A DNA stretch of 7,972 bases. It comes from Sphaerochaeta sp. GTDB taxonomy: Bacteria > Spirochaetota > Spirochaetia > Sphaerochaetales > Sphaerochaetaceae. The notes beneath the pieces were generated by a model. The model saw only the letters and a list, made by a program, of their open reading frames with translations, had not been told where the DNA came from and made no database searches. The stretch covers positions 1-7,972 of the forward strand of contig JALOBD010000102.1 in NCBI GenBank assembly GCA_023228445.1. Reading direction: 5' to 3'. A program made the position numbers and the translations under genes. Positions 1 through 5,429 of the stretch are shown here, in pieces. Each line of letters starts with the position of its first letter. Position 1 is the stretch's first letter.

Positions 1-2
1 TC

Positions 3-395
3 AACCGTCAGCAGGCCAAAAAGCGGGTCCTCGGCGCCTCCTTCCACCTCTCCAACCTCAAGCTGCTGCGTCAAAAGGAGCCCCGTATACAGACCTCACT
101 GACCACCCTCGAGGTACTGCCGCTGCTGTTTGCCCAGAAGCTCGGCCTCCTGCCACGGCGAGCGCAGCAACAGCCGGCCGTCTTTCAGGTGCCGGTACGC
201 CAGTGGGGGATCGAAGTCATCACCGAGCGCTTCATCGAGACGATGAAACGCCGCTCTTCGATCATCCAGGTGTGGACGATCAACGAGGAGGCGGAGATCC
301 GCCGCCTCTTTGCCATGGGGGTCGACTCGGTGATGACCGACAAACCAGAGCTCGCCATCAAGGTGGCCATCGAAATGGGAATACGCAACACATGA
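3..395 (+). CDS. Glycerophosphodiester phosphodiesterase family protein, C-terminal part (cut by window edge)
   Basis: The open frame runs in from the left edge and gives the last 130 residues. Enzymes of this TIM-barrel family hydrolyse glycerophosphodiesters to glycerol-3-phosphate and an alcohol, usually in phospholipid turnover. Visible here are the late-barrel motifs of the family: an SFHLSNLKLLR-like strand and helix followed by a P-x-I segment (about 39-92), then WTINEE (273-290) and GVDSVMTDKP (318-347), which match the usual 'W-T-V-N ... G-V-D-G-I-I-T-D-x-P' ending. The His and Glu/Asp catalytic residues lie in the missing N-terminal part, so activity and any signal peptide cannot be judged. 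The stop TGA (393-395) overlaps the ATG of the next gene (ATGA), so the two are probably cotranscribed and translationally coupled. The family call is firm; the substrate is unknown. Confidence 0.86.
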   Translation, partial: NRQQAKKRVLGASFHLSNLKLLRQKEPRIQTSLTTLEVLPLLFAQKLGLLPRRAQQQPAVFQVPVRQWGIEVITERFIETMKRRSSIIQVWTINEEAEIRRLFAMGVDSVMTDKPELAIKVAIEMGIRNT

Positions 396-1498
396 AACCA
401 TCACCGGTCTACTACACCACGCTGCGCTGTGCAATCGGCGATTCACTGCTGGACAAGCTCACACGCCTTGCCATCAAAGCCGGCATCGATGCCATCGACT
501 TGGCCAACAAGTTCTGTGCCATCAAAATTCACTTTGGCGAACCGGGCAACCTCGCCTTCCTCCGTCCAAACTACGCCGCCGCCATTGTTGCACTGCTCAA
601 GGAGCGGGGTGCACGCCCCTTCCTCACCGACTGCAACACCCTCTATGTCGGTGGACGCAAACACGCCCTCGACCACATCGAGAGTGCCTACCGAAATGGC
701 TTCACCCCCTACACCACCGGCTGTCATATCATCATCGCCGATGGGCTGAAAGGCAACGACGAGGTCGAGGTGGAGGTCCCGGGCGGCCAGTATGTACAGC
801 GCGCCAAGATTGGCCGCGCCTTGATGGACAGCGACGTCATCATCACCCTGAGCCATTTCAAAGGCCATGAGGCGACCGGTTTTGGCGGAACGTTGAAGAA
901 CCTGGGCATGGGCGGTGGCTCACGTGCCGGAAAGATGGAGATGCACTGTGACGGCAAACCGGTCGTCGATGCAACGCTCTGCATCGGCTGCGGCAACTGC
1001 ATCGCAGTGTGCGCCCACGATGCACCGGCAATCACCGATGGCATCTGCCAGATCGACCACGCCGCATGCGTCGGCTGTGGACGGTGCCTTGCTGTCTGTC
1101 CCACCGATGCCATCTCAAACCCCGACGACAGCTCAAACGACAAGCTCAACTGCAAGATCAGCGAGTACGCCTGGGCAATCGCCGCCTCCAAACCAACCTT
1201 CCACATCACTTTGGTCATCGATGTCTCCCCCGATTGCGATTGCCACGCAGAGAACGATGCCGCCATCGTCGGCGACATCGGTTTCTACGCCTCCTTCGAC
1301 CCGGTCGCCCTCGACCAGGCATGTATCGATGCAGTCAACAACGCCCCGATCAACGCCAACTCGAAGATAGGCAGGCGAGAGGCAACAGACGATCACTTCA
1401 CCACAAGCCACCCCACCACCAACTGGAGAGTCGGCTTGGAGCACGCCCAGCGTTTGGGCTTGGGGACGACGGACTACCATCTCATCGAGGTGCAGTGA
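392..1498 (+). CDS. DUF362 domain-containing protein with two [4Fe-4S] ferredoxin motifs
   Basis: The product is 368 residues. I start it at ATG 392, which overlaps the preceding stop as ATGA; the longer frame from 203 only reads through the upstream gene. There is no strong Shine-Dalgarno, which fits translational coupling. The N-terminal DUF362 part (about 5-180) carries AIKIHFGEPGN (43-53) and the conserved DVIITLSHFKGHEATGFGGTLKNLGMG stretch (148-173). A bacterial dicluster ferredoxin insert follows with C197-x2-C200-x2-C203-x3-C207 and C226-x2-C229-x2-C232-x3-C236-P. The C-terminal part has PDCDC (280-284) and DIGFYASFDPVALDQAC (295-311), also typical of the family. No signal peptide or membrane segment is visible, so it is probably cytoplasmic. 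A redox or electron-transfer role is inferred from the clusters; the DUF362 reaction is not established. Family assignment is sure, function is not. Confidence 0.9.
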   Translation: MKPSPVYYTTLRCAIGDSLLDKLTRLAIKAGIDAIDLANKFCAIKIHFGEPGNLAFLRPNYAAAIVALLKERGARPFLTDCNTLYVGGRKHALDHIESAYRNGFTPYTTGCHIIIADGLKGNDEVEVEVPGGQYVQRAKIGRALMDSDVIITLSHFKGHEATGFGGTLKNLGMGGGSRAGKMEMHCDGKPVVDATLCIGCGNCIAVCAHDAPAITDGICQIDHAACVGCGRCLAVCPTDAISNPDDSSNDKLNCKISEYAWAIAASKPTFHITLVIDVSPDCDCHAENDAAIVGDIGFYASFDPVALDQACIDAVNNAPINANSKIGRREATDDHFTTSHPTTNWRVGLEHAQRLGLGTTDYHLIEVQ

Positions 1499-1562
1499 CT
1501 GCGGGGAACTCACAGGATAGGGGCAAAGTCCACACCCCACCTGGACCGAAGAGAAATAATCC

Positions 1563-1591
1563 TTGCCCTCTGTACACGAGTCGGGTACGCT
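1563..1591 (+). promoter_or_regulatory. Probable promoter of the first beta-barrel gene
   Basis: TTGCCC (1563-1568), a 17-base spacer and TACGCT (1586-1591) lie upstream of the gene starting at 1647. The -10 is weak, matching the consensus at only T, A and the final T. The call gains weight because the paralogous gene downstream has the identical -35 hexamer and spacer length. The predicted start near 1598 would leave a leader of about 50 bases. Confidence 0.5.
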
Positions 1592-1603
1592 ATGGCATAG
1601 CAG

Positions 1604-1616
1604 GCACCGTTGGTGC
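1604..1616 (+). other. Leader hairpin ahead of the first beta-barrel gene
   Basis: GCACC (1604-1608), loop GTT and GGTGC (1612-1616) form a 5-bp stem in the predicted 5' leader. A further pair of arms, TATGG (1591-1595) and CCATA (1620-1624), could extend the fold if transcription starts early enough. The ribosome-binding site at 1635-1640 stays outside, so a role in mRNA stability is more likely than direct blocking of translation. It may also be chance. Confidence 0.35.
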
Positions 1617-1646
1617 TCTCCATACCAGAAATGAAGAGGATACACA

Positions 1647-2255
1647 ATGTCCAAAAAGTCCCCCCTTGTCCTGTTGATCATGCTCGCAATTCTCACTCCT
1701 GCCTTCGGCGCCATCGATAAAGTATCGGTGGGCGGAACCTACGCCATGGAGACCATCACACGGGGGGAGTCAACCGTCGAAGAGAAGATTACATCAGCCG
1801 GTGTCGTTGTCAATGGATCTTCGTACTTCTCCCCGTTGAACGACATCGGGATGAAGTACTGGCTTGGAGTGCGCAAATCCCTCACCTGGACTGAGGGCAA
1901 CACGACCCTCGATGTCACCGATGTCCCATGGTATATGGATGCCGGGGTAGCGGTGGCGTACCAAGCCCCGGTGAACCTCGACCTCTTCCTTGAGGCAGGC
2001 GCAGGGTTTCAATACAGCCTCCAAAGTGCCTCCGAATTTGGGATTACCGTTGAGCTGGGCACCTTCTACCTCAATGCGTTCTTTGAGCTGAACTATGCCC
2101 TCCAGTCCAACCTCTTCCTCTCAGCGGGAGTGTTGGCCGGCTACCCGCTCTATATCGATGGGAGCATCAAGGTCGGTAGCTACACGTGGAGTGGCAACGA
2201 GAGCGCCAAAGGCATCTACATCGCCCCCTACGCAGCAATCTCGTTTGCCTATTGA
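1647..2255 (+). CDS. Exported beta-barrel-like outer-membrane protein (paralogue 1)
   Basis: The product is 202 residues. AGAGGA at 1635-1640 sits 6 bases before the ATG. A signal peptide is clear: SKK, then a hydrophobic core (about 7-16), with likely cleavage after PAFG (residue 21). The mature part is rich in alternating polar/apolar, Gly/aromatic strands such as WYMDAGVAVAYQAP, LDLFLEAGAGFQY and FYLNAFFELNYAL. It ends in SFAY, a C-terminal aromatic residue as expected for proteins handled by the BAM outer-membrane assembly machinery. A protein of this size fits an 8- to 10-strand barrel. It aligns through most of its length with the next gene: shared GG-x-Y/F near the start, G-V-A-V-A-Y-Q-x-P, F-x-E-A-G-x-G, L-x-Y-N/A-x-A-L, and I-x-P-Y-x-x-x-S-x-x-F/Y at the end. 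I do not recognise a named family, and no enzymatic residues are evident. Confidence 0.82.
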   Translation: MSKKSPLVLLIMLAILTPAFGAIDKVSVGGTYAMETITRGESTVEEKITSAGVVVNGSSYFSPLNDIGMKYWLGVRKSLTWTEGNTTLDVTDVPWYMDAGVAVAYQAPVNLDLFLEAGAGFQYSLQSASEFGITVELGTFYLNAFFELNYALQSNLFLSAGVLAGYPLYIDGSIKVGSYTWSGNESAKGIYIAPYAAISFAY

Positions 2256-2333
2256 TCGAGTCTGTGAAGTGTCCGCGCCTTGCGCTGACGTGTACACTCT
2301 GACTTTTCCTCATGGCTGGCGAGAGAGCCGAGC

Positions 2334-2362
2334 TTGCCCATCAATTCCCTATCACGTATACT
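2334..2362 (+). promoter_or_regulatory. Promoter of the second beta-barrel gene
   Basis: TTGCCC (2334-2339), a 17-base spacer and TATACT (2357-2362) make a good sigma-70-type promoter about 40 bases before the gene at 2403. It also argues against the in-frame ATG at 2334, which would lie inside the promoter. An 8-bp perfect palindrome, GTGTACAC (2290-2297), lies upstream of the -35 and might be an operator. Confidence 0.75.
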
Positions 2363-2402
2363 GGTGGCAATACCCCCAGGGGTCTGGCACTGGAGGACTC
2401 TG

Positions 2403-3032
2403 ATGAGAAAATTGGGCACCCTCATGCTCCTCGTATTGATCGTACCGTCACTGACGCTCCTTGCAGCAGTGAGTTCGGCTTCCTTGGGTGGCTTCTACTC
2501 CTATGAGCAGATCACGCAACGGTTCAGCCGGAGCAATGTTGAAGACCGAATCGAAGGGACGACCATCGGTCTGGCCCTCCGTGGCAGCACCTTCTTCAAG
2601 AATACCGGCAAATTTGGCCTCCGCTATGATCTGCGGGCAGGCAAGATGATGAACCTCAGGATCGACGGGAAGGAGGTCGATACACTCGGCACCATCGGCA
2701 TGGATGTGGGGGTGGGTGTAGCCTACCAACAGCCGATCACCTATGTCTCCTTCATAGAGGCGGGCCTGGGCATCAGAGCGGCAGGAGGCATGCGCGATTA
2801 CTCACAGGGCGGAGCCGATATGGTCGATAACCACGCGTTTTTAGGCATCGCCGCCTTCCTCGATTACAACCACGCCCTGCTGAACAAGCTGGTACTCAAC
2901 ATCGGGGCCAACGCCAAGATGCCACTTGTCGGGTATGCCAAAATTGGACCGAAGGCAGACCCCACCGAAGGGGCGGTCACCATGGACGGGATCAAGATCT
3001 CCCCGTACGTCGGAGTCTCCTACGTCTTCTGA
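2403..3032 (+). CDS. Exported beta-barrel-like outer-membrane protein (paralogue 2)
   Basis: The product is 209 residues from ATG 2403. I chose this start because GGAGG (2392-2396) stands 6 bases before it, the frame from here opens with a clean signal peptide, and a promoter lies just upstream. The signal peptide is RK, a long hydrophobic core and VSSA (likely cleavage after residue 26). The mature chain begins SLGGFYSYEQIT and has repeated strand-like segments, including GTIGMDVGVGVAYQQP and VSFIEAGLGIR. It ends ISPYVGVSYVF, with the terminal Phe usual for outer-membrane barrels. It is a diverged tandem duplicate of the gene at 1647. The ~150-base gap and separate promoter indicate independent transcription rather than a simple operon. 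Function is unknown: a porin-like, adhesin or structural role cannot be separated from sequence. Confidence 0.83.
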   Translation: MRKLGTLMLLVLIVPSLTLLAAVSSASLGGFYSYEQITQRFSRSNVEDRIEGTTIGLALRGSTFFKNTGKFGLRYDLRAGKMMNLRIDGKEVDTLGTIGMDVGVGVAYQQPITYVSFIEAGLGIRAAGGMRDYSQGGADMVDNHAFLGIAAFLDYNHALLNKLVLNIGANAKMPLVGYAKIGPKADPTEGAVTMDGIKISPYVGVSYVF

Positions 3033-3066
3033 GCACGTATAGACAAGACCAAAGAACATGAACAAT

Positions 3067-3092
3067 CAGGCTCGCCGGTTTCGGCGAGCCTG
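3067..3092. terminator. Hairpin between convergent genes, probable two-way terminator
   Basis: CAGGCTCGCCG (3067-3077), loop GTTT (3078-3081) and CGGCGAGCCTG (3082-3092) form a perfect 11-bp GC-rich stem. It lies between the stop at 3032 and the nagB stop at 3101, so it can serve both strands. The T tract is poor on the plus side and only modest (ATTGTT) on the minus side. Confidence 0.8.
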
Positions 3093-3100
3093 TACGTTGG

Positions 3101-3913
3101 TCAGGTGAGCAACTCCTCGACATCGAGGTTCGGGCCCTCGATATCCTTGAAGTACTTGTAGGTGTTCAGTCTCAAGTCTCCACAGGCATCCTCATCACAG
3201 ACGATGATCGCCCTGGGGTGCAGTTGCAACGCCGTACAGGTCCATGCATGACTCACCGCCCCCTCCACTGCCTGTGCGAGAGCCCGGGCCTTGTTGTGTC
3301 CATTGACAAGAATCATCACCTCCCGGCTGTCGGTGATCGTCTTGATGCCTACCGTCAAGGCCAGCGAGGGAACCTTGGTGATATCGCCGTCGAAGAAGCG
3401 GCTGTTCATCACCTTGGTATCGTAGGTGAGACTCTTGATCCGCGTCTTGCTCGACAAGCTTGAGAAGGGCTCGTTGAAGGCGATGTGTCCATCGCTTCCA
3501 ATGCCCCCCATGAAGAGCTCGATGCCACCGTAGGAGGCGATGGCCGCTTCATAGGCAGCACACTCTGCCTCAAGGTCGCTCGCCATGCCGTCGGGGATGT
3601 GGACATGCTCCCTCTTGATGTCGATATGGCTGAAGAAGTGGGTCCACATGAAGGTGTGGTAGCTCTGCTCATGGTCCCGTCCCAAGCCGACATACTCATC
3701 CATGTTGAAGGTGACCACGTGTTCAAAGGAGAGGGACTCCTCCCGATGAAGCCTGATCAACTCCTTGTAGGTGCCCAGCGGCGAAGAGCCGGTGGGGAGG
3801 CCGAGGACGAACGGTCGGTCAGATGTCGGCGCAAAGCGTCTGATACGCTGGCCAATATAGCGCGCAGCCCACAGTGACAGGTGCTCATAATCGTTTTGAA
3901 TGATGACTCTCAT
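3101..3913 (-). CDS. nagB: Glucosamine-6-phosphate deaminase
   Basis: The product is 270 residues. It converts glucosamine-6-phosphate to fructose-6-phosphate plus ammonia, the last committed step of amino-sugar breakdown, in the cytoplasm. I start it at MRVIIQNDYEHLS because AAGGAG (complement of 3920-3925) is 6 bases upstream and a promoter follows; the 25-residue longer frame would cross that promoter. Motifs: phosphate-binding LGLPTGSSPLGTYKEL (37-52), NMDEYVGL (70-77) and GGIGSDGHIAFNEP (136-149). The catalytic set D72, D141, H143 and E148 falls at the same numbers as in the Escherichia coli enzyme. S151, S152, R158, K160 and Y254, which form the N-acetylglucosamine-6-phosphate allosteric site there, are also present. 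nagA and transport genes are not in this window. The assignment is very secure. Confidence 0.97.
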   Translation of the reverse strand: MRVIIQNDYEHLSLWAARYIGQRIRRFAPTSDRPFVLGLPTGSSPLGTYKELIRLHREESLSFEHVVTFNMDEYVGLGRDHEQSYHTFMWTHFFSHIDIKREHVHIPDGMASDLEAECAAYEAAIASYGGIELFMGGIGSDGHIAFNEPFSSLSSKTRIKSLTYDTKVMNSRFFDGDITKVPSLALTVGIKTITDSREVMILVNGHNKARALAQAVEGAVSHAWTCTALQLHPRAIIVCDEDACGDLRLNTYKYFKDIEGPNLDVEELLT

Positions 3914-3931
3914 ACCACGCTCCTTATCTCC

Positions 3932-3961
3932 ATCATAAACGGAAATCCTTCCCTCGGACAA
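3932..3961 (-). promoter_or_regulatory. Promoter of nagB
   Basis: Read on the minus strand, TTGTCC (3956-3961), an 18-base spacer and TATGAT (3932-3937) precede nagB. The leader would be short, with its ribosome-binding site at 3920-3925. It lies in the 103-base gap after mnmA, so nagB can be expressed independently, although readthrough from mnmA is possible because I see no strong terminator in the gap. Confidence 0.6.
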
Positions 3962-4016
3962 CAACGTACCCTGCCCTTGTGACTCCATGGGGCGAATTAC
4001 TGACTCATCACATCCC

Positions 4017-5084
4017 CTAAGAGGCTGTCTCTATGATTCCACCACAGACAATTCGATCCCCATCGTAGAGCACCAAGGACTGCCCGGGAGCCGCCCCATG
4101 CACCATCGAAGAGAACCGAGCGATGATCTGCCCGCCCTCCTGTACTGCCACAGCGTCGTGAAGCTGGCTCATGGACCTGAACTTCGCCTGCACCTCGGTC
4201 TCGCCTTCGAGACAGGGTAACGCCTGCCACACTACCTCTGCAGCGCTGATGGTCGTTTGCAAAGTCTCTTCCTGTACCCCCACCACCACCTCATTGGTCT
4301 CGGCTCGCAGCGCGATGACGTACAGCGGACGGGCACTGGCAATACCCAGTCCCCGCCGTTGGCCGATAGTATAGTGGAAGATTCCGTTGTGGGTGCCCAG
4401 CACCTCCCCTTCCAGGTTCACAATGTTGCCCACCCGATCCTCCACCTCCAACAAATCGGTGTAATCGCCGTCGTAGAAATCCTGACTCTCGCTCTGCTCT
4501 GCGCGGTGGAGGCCAAGGTCGACATCAATTGCCCTCACCTCTTCCTTGGTCAACGAGCCGAGGGGAAAGAGGGTACGTGCAAGTTGCTCTTGGCTCAAGC
4601 GGTAGAGGAAGTACGACTGGTCTTTTCTCCGATCGACAGCCCGCATGACGGAGAGTCGTCCGTTGTGCTCACCAATCCGGGCGTAGTGGCCGGTGGCAAA
4701 CTTGTCGAAGGCGATGCCGCTCTCGCTGGCATAGTCGACCATCGCCCCGAACTTAATCAGCTGGTTGCACCACACACAGGGGTTGGGGGTACGCCCATCG
4801 AGGTACTCGCTCTTGAAGTTCTCAAGCACTACCTCCTCGAATCGGTCGCTGAGCTCCAACACCCGATGCTCGATGCCGATCTTGGCACAGATCTCCTTGA
4901 TGTGGGCGATATCCTCGCTCTTGTCCGGGGCAAAACAGCTCGTCGACCCCACCGGTCGCTCCAGGTGGCTGCGGTGGTTCCAGATGGTCATGGTGATGCC
5001 CACCACCTCGTGGCCCTGCTCCTTGAGCAGCGCTGCGGCAACCGAGCTGTCGATCCCTCCGCTCATTCCTACCAATATCTTCAT
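4017..5084 (-). CDS. mnmA: tRNA-specific 2-thiouridylase (MnmA/TrmU) with an altered active-site loop
   Basis: The product is 355 residues. It is expected to thiolate uridine-34 of tRNA-Lys, -Glu and -Gln using ATP and a relayed sulfur. I start at MKILVGMSGG; GGAG (complement of 5095-5098) lies upstream, and the upstream in-frame TTG codons are too close to it. Domains: PP-loop SGGIDSS (8-14), RTPNPCVWCNQLIKFG (98-113) with C103 and C106, FATGHYARI (129-137), KDQSYFLYRLSQ (154-165), HYTIGQRRGLGI (237-248), and a C-terminal beta domain with APGQSLVLYDGD (332-343). Oddity: the segment that normally reads like SQ-x-I-C-F carries the second catalytic Cys, but here it reads ESQDFYDGDY (199-208). 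That residue is absent and the loop about three residues shorter. The rest of the frame is intact. The tRNA-Asp terminator stands immediately upstream. Confidence 0.93.
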   Translation of the reverse strand: MKILVGMSGGIDSSVAAALLKEQGHEVVGITMTIWNHRSHLERPVGSTSCFAPDKSEDIAHIKEICAKIGIEHRVLELSDRFEEVVLENFKSEYLDGRTPNPCVWCNQLIKFGAMVDYASESGIAFDKFATGHYARIGEHNGRLSVMRAVDRRKDQSYFLYRLSQEQLARTLFPLGSLTKEEVRAIDVDLGLHRAEQSESQDFYDGDYTDLLEVEDRVGNIVNLEGEVLGTHNGIFHYTIGQRRGLGIASARPLYVIALRAETNEVVVGVQEETLQTTISAAEVVWQALPCLEGETEVQAKFRSMSQLHDAVAVQEGGQIIARFSSMVHGAAPGQSLVLYDGDRIVCGGIIETAS

Positions 5085-5100
5085 ATGCAACAATCTCCAT

Positions 5101-5135
5101 GAAAACAGAAAACCGCCCTGTCTCCAAGGCGGCTT
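5101..5135 (-). terminator. Rho-independent terminator after tRNA-Asp, touching the mnmA start region
   Basis: On the minus strand CCGCC (5128-5132) pairs with GGCGG (5113-5117). U-G, U-A and G-C pairs continue the stem up to a GAGA tetraloop (5121-5124), and A/U pairs extend its base. It is followed by the T-rich run TTTTCTGTTTTC (5101-5112). The hairpin begins about 6 bases after the tRNA end. The T run ends just before the mnmA ribosome-binding site at 5095-5098. Confidence 0.88.
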
Positions 5136-5140
5136 CCTAG

Positions 5141-5214
5141 CGAGAGTGACGGGACTCGAACCCGCGATCTACGGCGTGACAGGCCGTCGCGATAACCAAC
5201 TTCGCTACACCCTC
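5141..5214 (-). tRNA. tRNA-Asp (GUC)
   Basis: The gene is 74 bases and folds as a full cloverleaf. The acceptor is GAGGGTG (5208-5214) with CACTCTC (5142-5148), including one G-U pair. The D stem is GCGA/TCGC. The anticodon stem ACGGC/GCCGT has loop CTGTCAC, which places GTC at 34-36. The T arm has loop TTCGAGT. The discriminator is G (complement of 5141), as required for aspartate identity, and C38 is present. The CCA end is not encoded (CTA follows), so it must be added by nucleotidyltransferase. Confidence 0.96.
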
Positions 5215-5226
5215 ATAGCAAGACTG

Positions 5227-5255
5227 AAGCTACACTATCAGAAAAGTTTTGTCAA
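5227..5255 (-). promoter_or_regulatory. Promoter of tRNA-Asp
   Basis: On the minus strand, a perfect TTGACA (5250-5255), a 17-base spacer and TAGCTT (5227-5232) precede the tRNA. The start would fall near 5220, about 6 bases before the tRNA 5' end. mnmA has no obvious promoter of its own, so this promoter may also feed it. Confidence 0.78.
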
Positions 5256-5263
5256 GGCAGGCT

Positions 5264-5316
5264 GGAAGCGAATAGAATAAACGGAAACGAATGTAGAAAA
5301 GCGGAAACGAATGTAG
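5264..5316 (+). repeat. Three iteron-like direct repeats, period 19-20 bases
   Basis: CGGAAACGAATGTAG occurs exactly at 5282-5296 and again at 5302-5316. A degenerate core copy, GGAAGCGAAT, lies at 5264-5273. Core starts are 5264, 5283 and 5303, close to two helical turns apart, so a protein could bind all three on one face. They begin 9 bases upstream of the tRNA-Asp -35 and straddle the change from GC-moderate to AT-rich sequence. They could be transposase-binding repeats of an element end or regulator sites. Confidence 0.7.
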
Positions 5317-5429
5317 CAACCCAAGAATCTTTCCAACATCTATTACTAATATTTAATGAGTACAGTGTTGCGTCATGGAGAATCTCACACAGGATATAAA
5401 TTAGGAATAGGTATTGCCCGAGCTATAAC
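5317..5429. other. AT-rich gene-free spacer
   Basis: Between the repeats and the IclR-family stop codon I see no open frame of note, no RNA fold and no clear terminator for the regulator. Base composition matches the regulator gene rather than the tRNA/mnmA side. Confidence 0.5.

Noticed and set aside
203..391. N-terminal extension of the DUF362 frame back to 203
   Set aside because: It is an out-of-frame reading of the glycerophosphodiesterase gene; the family start MKP at 392 overlaps the upstream stop as ATGA.
1499..1562. GTCCA/TGGAC hairpin after the DUF362 gene as a terminator
   Set aside because: It has only a 5-bp stem with a 9-base loop and no T run, so support is too weak.
2334..2402. 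Earlier ATG for the second beta-barrel gene
   Set aside because: It lies at the start of the -35 hexamer, and the signal peptide and GGAGG support ATG 2403.
3914..3988. 25-residue N-terminal extension of NagB
   Set aside because: It would run through the predicted promoter and ribosome-binding site, and the catalytic numbering matches the known family only from MRVIIQ.
3970..4016. TGTGA...TCACA arms after mnmA as a CRP-like site or terminator
   Set aside because: The arms are about 25 bases apart instead of 6, and they make neither a strong stem nor a T tract.
4257..5102. 281-residue plus-strand frame opposite mnmA
   Set aside because: It is the antisense of a clearly recognised gene, with no ribosome-binding site or motif.
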